Assembly (NCBI GenBank): GCA_020635205.1 | Contig: JACKAE010000002.1 | Span: 682,001 to 746,000 of the forward strand | Direction: 5' to 3' | DNA from: Ignavibacteria bacterium | GTDB lineage: Bacteria > Bacteroidota > Ignavibacteria > OLB7 | Length of the DNA: 64,000 bases | In this document: positions 7,242-13,937 of the stretch, in pieces | How positions within the stretch are numbered: position 1 is the first letter of the stretch | How the letters are laid out: each line of letters begins with the position of its first letter | Program-made: the position numbers and the translations under genes | The notes under the pieces: model-generated | Told to the model about the DNA's origin: nothing | The model's input: the letters and a program-made list of their open reading frames with translations, nothing else | Databases searched by the model: none

Positions 7242-8534
7242 TTACTCCCCCAACACCGCATCCAAAGCCTCATCCGCGTCCTTGTTGACGAAGTTTGCCT
7301 GATACCCGATGGTGGTCAGGACATTGCTATGTCGGTAGAGTTTTTGTAGCATCTGGATCGGGATTTTGTCTCCGGCCAGTGTGGCAAAGGTATGCCTGGC
7401 AATGTGCATTGTGAGTTTTCCTTCTATGCCAGCTTTTGGAGCAACACGCATTTTTAACAGCATATCGCAGTTCGATACGATGAATTGTATTCTCCTCTTC
7501 AGGGTAAACCCGTCGTCCAACTTCTGGAGACCTTTAAGGTATGAAAACACAAAATCGCCAGCGTGTGCTTTAAGTGGCGCATAACGTTCCAATATCCTTT
7601 CTGCTTTTTCTGGGATCTTGAGAGAACCGGGTTTGCTGTTCTTGTCCATGACATAGTAGAGCCTTCCTCCCCGAAAATCTGACCAGCGCAGTTGCAGAAC
7701 GTCAGATACCCGCATTCCAGCGAAGTAAAAGGAGATTAGCCACAAATCCCGCACTTGTTGATGCGACGGGTGTAATAGCTCAACAGTTTCCAGCTTCTCA
7801 ACATCTTCTCTCAATAGACCAATTTTCTGAGATTCAGGTCGCTTGATCCTGATTTTATCCTTGCCGAAGGGGAGGAACTTTTCTTCTACTACTCCGTCTG
7901 CAATGGCCTGAAGGAATACCTTCTGGATCATTGCCATGTAATTCATAATCGACATGTCCGATATCACTCGATCTGCTTTCAGGTAAACTTTAAAACGGTT
8001 AATGAGAGAGACATCAATTTGTCGAAAGGGAACGTCTGATCCCGGCAGTATCCGTTGACGGCTGATGCGTTTGCGGGAACGTGACTTTAGAGGCAGATCA
8101 TCTAGGATCGCATCTGTACCAAGAACAAATTCTTTGAATATGCGAATGAGTGAACGGCGACTCTGCCAGACGTTGAAATTGCCAGCCTTTTTCAATTGAA
8201 GCAAGTAGGTGTCTGCTTGGGCGAAAAACATGGAGTCAGAAGAAGGTTTGATCTTCCGCTTTAATGCATTTGAGGATAACTCTTTTTCTTGCGCATCAAT
8301 CTCTAAAACGACATTGCTTGCATCAGCCAGTTTCTTCATGAGAATATTGTTCAGTCGCGCAGCATTGGAATGAGACTTGCGCACACGTTGAGTGGTTGCA
8401 TCCCAATCCTTTTCAAGGATGTGATATCCCAGATGAATGAAAGAGGTCTTGCGGTCTTTGGTAATACGCAAGGCTAATGGAGAAGTCCCATTCTGGTTCT
8501 TCTTTTTACGGAGAACAATTTTCACAGTAGCCAT
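7242..8534 (-). CDS. Tyrosine recombinase/integrase (Bacteroidetes arm-domain type)
   Basis: 430 residues. It would integrate and excise the element by strand exchange at att sites. An N-terminal arm-binding domain (residues 1-90, beginning MATVKIVLRKKKNQNGTSPL) is typical of Bacteroidetes transposon and ICE integrases. A SAM-like core-binding domain covers about 100-215. The catalytic domain is complete: Arg275 (AGMRVSDVLQLRW), a beta-hairpin Lys near 298, His377-x-x-Arg380 (HIARHTFATLAG), His402 (RHSNVLTTIGY) and the nucleophile Tyr411. The stop codon is 12 bases from the tRNA-like att sequence, the standard position for such a gene. Direct repeats lie just upstream of its start at 8561-8581. 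The enzyme seems intact and probably active. Confidence 0.93.
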   Translation of the reverse strand: MATVKIVLRKKKNQNGTSPLALRITKDRKTSFIHLGYHILEKDWDATTQRVRKSHSNAARLNNILMKKLADASNVVLEIDAQEKELSSNALKRKIKPSSDSMFFAQADTYLLQLKKAGNFNVWQSRRSLIRIFKEFVLGTDAILDDLPLKSRSRKRISRQRILPGSDVPFRQIDVSLINRFKVYLKADRVISDMSIMNYMAMIQKVFLQAIADGVVEEKFLPFGKDKIRIKRPESQKIGLLREDVEKLETVELLHPSHQQVRDLWLISFYFAGMRVSDVLQLRWSDFRGGRLYYVMDKNSKPGSLKIPEKAERILERYAPLKAHAGDFVFSYLKGLQKLDDGFTLKRRIQFIVSNCDMLLKMRVAPKAGIEGKLTMHIARHTFATLAGDKIPIQMLQKLYRHSNVLTTIGYQANFVNKDADEALDAVLGE

Positions 8535-8560
8535 GAGAGGAAATAGATTTGTTTATGGCG

Positions 8561-8581
8561 GGTACAACAATGGTACAACAA
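8561..8581 (+). repeat. Tandem GGTACAACAAT/GGTACAACAAA direct repeats (right arm-type candidates)
   Basis: Two 10-bp identical units, start-to-start 11 bases, located 27 bases upstream of the integrase ATG. They may be arm-type sites or an autoregulatory operator. They resemble, in inverted orientation, the repeats at 7131-7149. Confidence 0.5.
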
Positions 8582-8731
8582 ATGACGGTTTATCTTGGAG
8601 TTACATGTATTGTTTTAACCCTGCATCCACAAAAAATTGGCGTTTTGAACCAGATGAAGCCATCTAAACACAAACATCAATAACTGCGAAACATTTTTCA
8701 TTTATACAAGCCATTCATAAAGAGCATCAAC

Positions 8732-9736
8732 ATGAATATTCTGGTTATTGGTGGCACGATCTTTCTGGGGCGCCACTTCGTTGAAACTGCTTTAAAGGGG
8801 GGGCACACTGTTACCCTCTTCCACCGGGGCAAATCAAATCCTGATCTCTTTCCAGAGATTGAACATATCTATGGCGATAGAAGATCCATCGATGATCTGA
8901 AGAAACTAAGTGGAAGATCGTGGGATGCGGTTGTCGATCCAAGTGCATACTTCCCAAAAGATGTTGAGCTTCTCCTGAACCAGATTGGCCAGCAGACCAA
9001 CCACTATACATTTATCTCAAGTATTAGTGTGTATGCTGGCGAAGGAAAGGAAGGCCCAACTGAAGCCTCTCCAGTTGGTGAGTTGACTGAGGATATGCCG
9101 CTGGACAGAATTACCCACGCAAGTTATGGGCCGCTGAAAGCTGCTGCTGAGAGGAAGGCAGAAGAGATGCTACCGGGGAACGTATTGAAGGTTCGTCCCG
9201 GCTTAATTGTTGGACCAAACGACCCAAGTGACCGCTTTACATATTGGCCTTGGCGGGTTGCCGCTGGGGGGGATGTGTTTGCACCGGGCAAGCCTGAAGA
9301 GTCTGTTCAGTACATCGATGTTCGCGATCTTGCTGAGTGGATGCTTCGCATGGTAGAGGGGAGAGTTACAGGTCTGTACAACGCAACTGGCCCTGAGCAG
9401 CCGATGCCGATGGAGGTTTTTCTTCAGACTATCGCAAAGGCTTTTGAATCAGAGGTGCGATTCATCTGGGGGAGTGAAGAATTCCTCGCCGAACATCAGA
9501 TATCACCATACATGGATATGCCTCTCTGGGTTCCCTCAGAAGCAAATGGAATGAGTCGAACTGATATTTCACGTGCAGTGAATGCTGGGCTAACGTTCAG
9601 GTCTCTCGAAGAAATTGCACGTGATACACTCAATTGGTTCAAAACAACAGACCGATTTAGCGGGGAGTTGCGAGCTGGAATATCGAGAGAGAAGGAGGGA
9701 GAATTGCTCGACATGTTAAGGGTGGAAGAGGCCTGA
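8732..9736 (+). CDS. NAD(P)-dependent epimerase/dehydratase (extended SDR family)
   Basis: 334 residues. A Rossmann N terminus carries the dinucleotide-binding pattern in MNILVIGGTIFLGRHFVETA (GGTxFLGR). The active-site region reads FISSISVYAG (Ser near 96-99) with the usual Tyr-x3-Lys as YGPLK about 35 residues on. It belongs to the subgroup resembling chloroplast CSP41 and uncharacterised nucleoside-diphosphate-sugar epimerases. In that subgroup the C-terminal half (VQYIDVRDLAEWMLRMVEG, YNATGPE) binds a sugar-nucleotide-like ligand, but the substrate is usually unknown. It stands alone, transcribed rightward from a promoter in 8,600-8,731, and is the first gene of clearly chromosomal character after the mobile region. 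Confidence 0.88.
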   Translation: MNILVIGGTIFLGRHFVETALKGGHTVTLFHRGKSNPDLFPEIEHIYGDRRSIDDLKKLSGRSWDAVVDPSAYFPKDVELLLNQIGQQTNHYTFISSISVYAGEGKEGPTEASPVGELTEDMPLDRITHASYGPLKAAAERKAEEMLPGNVLKVRPGLIVGPNDPSDRFTYWPWRVAAGGDVFAPGKPEESVQYIDVRDLAEWMLRMVEGRVTGLYNATGPEQPMPMEVFLQTIAKAFESEVRFIWGSEEFLAEHQISPYMDMPLWVPSEANGMSRTDISRAVNAGLTFRSLEEIARDTLNWFKTTDRFSGELRAGISREKEGELLDMLRVEEA

Positions 9737-9765
9737 TCGATAATAGCTTGCGAGGACACCGGCGT

Positions 9766-9879
9766 TGTCACTCTGAACGTAGCAGAGCGAAGTGAAGAGT
9801 CTCACCAGTGTTGCTGAGCGTACTCGTTAATCTCTACACAACTGGTGAGATGCTTCGGCGACCCTCAGAATGACAGAGT
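9766..9879. repeat. Imperfect palindromic intergenic repeat (HSERSEAK-type)
   Basis: The left arm runs from GTCACTCTGAACG and the right arm ends in TCAGAATGACAGAG. Inside, TCTCACCAGTG and its inverse CAACTGGTGAGA pair. The wording (CTCTGAACG...AGCGAAGTGAAGAGTCTC) is the widespread intergenic repeat that gives the spurious peptide HSERSEAK when translated. Related copies are at 21384-21740 and 28295-28670. Confidence 0.75.
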
Positions 9880-9934
9880 GGTAGGGACACACCACTTTGT
9901 ATACACCACCAGCTTTGTCACTCAGAACGAATTC

Positions 9935-10786
9935 CTACATCCCCAACAACGCCACAGCTATTGCGGCGAGTCCGATGCCGATCCAAGCAGGGCGAGATAA
10001 CTCTTCGTGCCAGAGGAGAACTGCTGCCAGCGTAACTGCAATGACGCCACCTGCGCTGACGGTAGGGAAGACAATAGATGCGGGAACATCTTGGAGAGCA
10101 CGAATGAGGAACCAACTGCTGAAGTAGTTCGGTATTCCAAGCACTCCGCCGAGTAGCAAATCTCTTCGAGTGATTTGCTGCCAATCCTTCTTCTTCATTC
10201 GCCGAACTCCGATCAAGCTCCAGCAGATCATCCCGGCAGTTCCAAAGAGAACGAAGAACAATCTTGATATATCAACCTTATTGACCTCGGCAATCTTCAT
10301 TCCGAAATCATTAAAGGTCATAACTAAAAAGAGAAGTGTGAGGAGCAGAACTTTCGAGATCTGTGAAGATTCAACGAACGATTGTTGTCTCTGCGAAAGT
10401 CCGAGGAGAAGAAAAGCAGATACTCCGCAAGCTATGCCGATAATCTGGAGAAGGTTCGGATGTTCACTATAGAAGATGATCGAGAGGAGAACAGGGCCAA
10501 TTGTTGCTGTTCGGGCAACACTCCCTGTAATTGCTAAGCCGGTGGCTCGAATCGATTTCATCAGCAAGAGAAACCCGGCGACAAAGCCTCCTCCGAGAAG
10601 TGCTGCAAAGGCTACCCACTGGAGGGTGATGAGAGAATCAAAATCCCCCATACCAAATCCGAGAAGTGAGGCAACGACGTAGTTTGCGCCAGCAAGGGCA
10701 AGGCGATTCCCACTTCTTGTTTCATTGAACTTTAGAATGAGCGCAATGGTTAGAGAAGAGAAAATCGTGAGCAGGACGAAGAGCAT
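9935..10786 (-). CDS. EamA/DMT-superfamily transporter
   Basis: 283 residues, almost wholly hydrophobic, with about ten predicted membrane helices in two homologous halves, as in the drug/metabolite transporter (EamA, RhaT-like) superfamily. The N terminus is MLFVLLTIFSSLTIALILKF. The second half closes with a motif typical of this group (SIVFPTVSAGGVIAVTLAAV, then WIGIGLAAIAVALLGM). The family exports or imports small metabolites; the substrate is not inferable here. It lies just downstream of, and co-directional with, the small gene at 10802-11104 (15 bases apart), so the two are probably one transcript. Confidence 0.88.
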   Translation of the reverse strand: MLFVLLTIFSSLTIALILKFNETRSGNRLALAGANYVVASLLGFGMGDFDSLITLQWVAFAALLGGGFVAGFLLLMKSIRATGLAITGSVARTATIGPVLLSIIFYSEHPNLLQIIGIACGVSAFLLLGLSQRQQSFVESSQISKVLLLTLLFLVMTFNDFGMKIAEVNKVDISRLFFVLFGTAGMICWSLIGVRRMKKKDWQQITRRDLLLGGVLGIPNYFSSWFLIRALQDVPASIVFPTVSAGGVIAVTLAAVLLWHEELSRPAWIGIGLAAIAVALLGM

Positions 10787-10801
10787 CAGGAGAGTAGGAG
10801 A

Positions 10802-11104
10802 TCAGTTCAGGTTTGTTGGCATCAACCCTTGTTGCTTTCGGCGGTAGTGGAGAAGGTCGTGTAGAACACTTCCCAGCACAGAACGATTTACCACTTCCTC
10901 ACCATGCTTCTCATGGCGAACTCTGAACGTAGATCCGTCGACCCGTCCCTCATACGGCTCAATCGTTAAGCCTCCATATCCCATGTCGTAGTAGTTCCCT
11001 TCGCCTCGCAAATAGGCTTGCACTTCACGAATCTCCTCCATTCCGAGTTCTTCGTTTAACATCTTCCAGAGGATGTCATCGTTCCTGTTGACTTTTTTCT
11101 TCAT
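10802..11104 (-). CDS. Hypothetical protein
   Basis: 100 residues, soluble, starting MKKKVNRNDDILWKMLNEEL. It contains a Tyr/Gly-rich middle segment (GNYYDMGYGGLTIEPYEG) and a basic C-terminal helix (VLHDLLHYRRKQQG). No known family, signal peptide or membrane helix is apparent. It precedes the DMT transporter by 15 bases on the same strand. The intact frame and neighbouring spacing support it as real. Confidence 0.55.
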   Translation of the reverse strand: MKKKVNRNDDILWKMLNEELGMEEIREVQAYLRGEGNYYDMGYGGLTIEPYEGRVDGSTFRVRHEKHGEEVVNRSVLGSVLHDLLHYRRKQQGLMPTNLN

Positions 11105-11267
11105 GTTCTTCTAACGTATATGAGAAGGATGAAATGGTAGTTCTGAGAGAGCCTGATTGGTGCGAAGATAGTGAACGAAGGGGGATTAGAGTTTCACTCC
11201 AATCCCCCTTCTGAATGATGCTTGATCTCTATACATTATTCGCCGAGTGCATCTTCCCCCAGATCGT

Positions 11268-12014
11268 TTATTCGTGCAACCTCTCGTGTTTGATGACAAC
11301 CATGTGCGCACTATCATTTGCGATAGTTCCGACAACGGCTATCGTGTAGATGCCTCCACTTTCAAGGGTGAAGGGAAGGTCTGGCGTAATGACTTCGTCT
11401 GGACCACTACCACTCATTCCGCCACCAGATACTCCCACAGCATGTACACGCATCGTCACTGCACCAGTGTCAACTGGGATGAAGGCTTCAGTCTTTTCCA
11501 TGAAAGGAACATCGTTGAAGAGTGGTCCTTTGCCGGTTGCTCGGAAAGAGAATTTGATCTTCGATCCATCAGAGACTAAGTGAGCAATCCGGATATGTGC
11601 TTTTCCCGGAGCCGGTGCAGTCAAGTTGTCTGCGAAGTGAAGCACGTTGATGGCCGTACCGGCTGCGTTGTTCACTGCAAAGATTGTGTAGTGCTCACTC
11701 TTCGTGAAGTTGAGTGTTGCGTCGACCAGTGGCGTTGTTGTTGTTCCGGTCGGGAATATTCGAACCTGGTGCAATCCAGTTTCGGTTTCTGTGTAGCTGG
11801 TAGTGAACTGACCGAAAGTTGCGTTCGTAACTACAGTCTTGTCATCAATGTACAAGTCAACTCCGGGGGCTAACGGTGCAGCCTGCATAAACAGAATTTC
11901 CGCGTGGGGGGGAGTCTCCACCGATGGTTGTGCAATGTCCTCCTTACACCCGCCCAATCCAAGAGATGTTGTGGTAGCTAAGGCAAAGAAAAAGAGAAAC
12001 TGTAGAACTCTCAT
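11268..12014 (-). CDS. DUF4397-domain lipoprotein (paralogue 1 of 3)
   Basis: 248 residues. The N terminus is a lipoprotein signal (MRVLQFLFFFALATTTSLGL, lipobox LGGC with Cys23), so the protein is membrane-anchored, probably on the cell surface or outer-membrane inner face. Two DUF4397-like halves follow: the first around PHAEILFMQAAPLAPGVDLY and VRIFPTGTTTTPLVDATLNF, the second from AHIRIAHLVSDGSKIKFSF. DUF4397 is a beta-sandwich domain common in Bacteroidetes and Chlorobi cell-envelope proteins, with no known activity. A Gly/Ser-rich loop (GGGMSGSG) sits near residue 200. It is the most downstream of three tandem paralogues, sharing long stretches with the one at 12275-13033, but a 260-base gap with its own palindrome suggests separate control. 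Confidence 0.88.
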   Translation of the reverse strand: MRVLQFLFFFALATTTSLGLGGCKEDIAQPSVETPPHAEILFMQAAPLAPGVDLYIDDKTVVTNATFGQFTTSYTETETGLHQVRIFPTGTTTTPLVDATLNFTKSEHYTIFAVNNAAGTAINVLHFADNLTAPAPGKAHIRIAHLVSDGSKIKFSFRATGKGPLFNDVPFMEKTEAFIPVDTGAVTMRVHAVGVSGGGMSGSGPDEVITPDLPFTLESGGIYTIAVVGTIANDSAHMVVIKHERLHE

Positions 12015-12063
12015 TGTCTCTGATTTCTCCTAAAGTTTCATAGGACTGTATAGACTTAGACAG

Positions 12064-12080
12064 TATCTGTCTGACAGATA
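12064..12080. promoter_or_regulatory. Perfect palindrome TATCTGTC-T-GACAGATA
   Basis: An 8-bp perfect inverted repeat around one base, 49 bases upstream of the start of the DUF4397 gene at 12014. Its size and position suit an operator for a dimeric repressor; no binding protein is known. Confidence 0.45.
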
Positions 12081-12084
12081 GTAT

Positions 12085-12113
12085 GCGGCCTCGAGAGATG
12101 GTCTCGAGGCCGC
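12085..12113 (+). terminator. 12-bp hairpin with T run on the plus strand
   Basis: GCGGCCTCGAGA / TCTCGAGGCCGC with a 5-base loop, followed on the plus strand by TTTTG. Both flanking genes point left, where no T run follows, so it may act as a strong barrier to antisense transcription, or end the leftward message from 12275 by stem strength alone. Confidence 0.5.
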
Positions 12114-12274
12114 TTTTGTGTGGAATAATTGAATCTGTGTGTAGTTCGTAAGAGCTATAGGTGGCTAAACTTGGCAGTCTGATCCACCCTATGTTATTAA
12201 CATCGATAGTGCTCCAATCCCCACAACTTTACACCAAAGTGGATAGTATTCCCACTCAGTAAGCTCATTTGATA

Positions 12275-13033
12275 TTACTCGTGGTTTTCCACATGCTTTA
12301 TCACCACAATCTGCCCGTCGCTGTTTGCAACCGTTCCAATCACGGCTATCGTGTAGATGCCTCCATCCTCTAATGTGAATGGAAGGTCTGGCGCAACTGT
12401 GCTGCTGGAGCCACCACCGCCACCACCGCCGCCGCCACCAGATGTGCCTGCATCTTGTACGCGAATCGTTACTGCACCAGCATCCACCGGAGTGAAGAAT
12501 TCAGTGTTATCCATAAATGCAACGTCACTGAAGATTGCCCCTTGACCCGATCCTTGGAACGAGAGTTTTACCTTCGGTCCGTCGGCGACCAAGTGGGCAA
12601 TTCGGATATGCGCTTTGCCTGCTGCAGGTGCGGTCAAGTTGTCGCTGAAGACCAGTGGCGCTGCACCAGTTCCGGCACTGTTTTTGATAGCAAAAATTGT
12701 GTAGTGCTGATCTTTCGTAAAGTCGAGCGTAGCGTCGACCAGTGGCGTTGTTGTTGTTCCGGTCGGGAAGACCCGAACCTGCCGTGAGCCTGCTTCGATC
12801 TCCGAGTAACTTGCGCCGAAGTTGCCAAACGTTGCGTTTGTGATGACAGTATTGTCGCCAATCAACAAGTCAACCCCAGGTCCTGCTGGCACAGCATGCA
12901 TGAAGAGAATCTCCGCATGATCGGGATTCTCTACCGGTGGATTTGTTGTGTCTTCCTCGCAACCATATACTCCAACGGAGGTTGTGACGGCGAGAAGAAC
13001 GAGAGAAAGAATTTTTGAAATCTTCATCTTCAA
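12275..13033 (-). CDS. DUF4397-domain lipoprotein with poly-Gly loop (paralogue 2 of 3)
   Basis: 252 residues. A lipoprotein signal (MKMKISKILSLVLLAVTTSV, lipobox VYGC) is followed by the same two-half DUF4397 architecture as the 11268-12014 product, with near-identical segments such as VRVFPTGTTTTPLVDATLDF. Close to residue 205 a run of ten or so glycines is encoded by a GCC/ACC-rich triplet repeat (plus strand 12412-12441). Its length could vary by slippage without breaking the frame. Its upstream neighbour at 13081-13791 is only 47 bases away on the same strand, so the two are probably co-transcribed. Function unknown; surface-exposed envelope protein inferred. Confidence 0.88.
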   Translation of the reverse strand: MKMKISKILSLVLLAVTTSVGVYGCEEDTTNPPVENPDHAEILFMHAVPAGPGVDLLIGDNTVITNATFGNFGASYSEIEAGSRQVRVFPTGTTTTPLVDATLDFTKDQHYTIFAIKNSAGTGAAPLVFSDNLTAPAAGKAHIRIAHLVADGPKVKLSFQGSGQGAIFSDVAFMDNTEFFTPVDAGAVTIRVQDAGTSGGGGGGGGGGSSSTVAPDLPFTLEDGGIYTIAVIGTVANSDGQIVVIKHVENHE

Positions 13034-13080
13034 TAACTTGTCCTATTATTGTTTTGTACTGTGAGAAAAGTAATATAACA

Positions 13081-13791
13081 TCAGTTGTTCGAGATAACCA
13101 CTAACTCTGGAGAGGCAGCCGTTCCAATTGCAGCAAACGTATAGATCTTCCCAGCCTGCAACGTTACTTCTTGTTCGATAAGTGCGTTTGCCCCACCAGA
13201 TTGACTTCCTCCACCTTGCTCCTTCACATCCATGATGCGGAGAGTATATGTACCCGCTGGTCTCGGGTTGAAGAACTCAGTTACCTGTTTGAACGCAATG
13301 CTGTCGTAGAGCGGATCGCCCGTTCCCTTAAACGCTACCCGTACTTTGGGGCCATCGTTGATTAAGTGAACAACGCGAACCAGTGCTTGCCCTGAGGCTG
13401 GTGCTGAAAGATCATCTCGGAACAAAAGTGCACCTACAGTTCCGTCGGTCTCATTGTATGCAATCAAACTGTAGTTCTTCTCTTCATTGAAAATAAGATT
13501 CGTTGTAAATGCAGCCGACGTAGTTCCGGTCTCAACAACTTTCACGTCTTGTGAACCTGAGGGGACATCAACGTAGGTTGCGAACTCACCAAATTTCTTG
13601 TTCTGAACAACTTCCTCGTTTCCAATAAGAATATCAACTCCCTTGTCGGCAGTGATTGGCGCTGCGTGCAGGAAGAGAAGGCGTGGCTTAGCAGGAGTTG
13701 GTTCAACACTATCTTCACCACACCCACTAACGATGAACGAACCAGTGAGGAGAAGAGCAAAGAGAAGGAGAGCATAATTACGTTGTGTCAT
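13081..13791 (-). CDS. DUF4397-domain lipoprotein (paralogue 3 of 3)
   Basis: 236 residues. Signal MTQRNYALLLFALLLTGSFI with lipobox VSGC (Cys24). DUF4397 halves start at PRLLFLHAAPITADKGVDIL and at QALVRVVHLINDGPKVRVAF. It is the most diverged of the three paralogues and the promoter-proximal member of the leftward run; a Gly/Gln/Ser-rich loop (EQGGGSQSGG) replaces the poly-Gly loop. Upstream 13792-13937 separates it from the E1 dehydrogenase gene. No catalytic residues are identifiable. Confidence 0.87.
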   Translation of the reverse strand: MTQRNYALLLFALLLTGSFIVSGCGEDSVEPTPAKPRLLFLHAAPITADKGVDILIGNEEVVQNKKFGEFATYVDVPSGSQDVKVVETGTTSAAFTTNLIFNEEKNYSLIAYNETDGTVGALLFRDDLSAPASGQALVRVVHLINDGPKVRVAFKGTGDPLYDSIAFKQVTEFFNPRPAGTYTLRIMDVKEQGGGSQSGGANALIEQEVTLQAGKIYTFAAIGTAASPELVVISNN

Positions 13792-13937
13792 ATGTACATT
13801 ACTCCGAATGTTAATGGTACTTCAGGATAAAATTTGTTCTAACAGATAGTTTTTGACTCTACAAAACACTTCAACCCGCACGGTATAACACAGGAGAAGG
13901 CCGAATTGTTTACCTCTCAAGTAGATGCTATGGCTGT

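Noticed and set aside
12412..12441. CRISPR-like or variable repeat array
   Set aside because: It is an in-frame triplet run encoding glycines, without spacers. No CRISPR array or cas gene is seen anywhere in the window.
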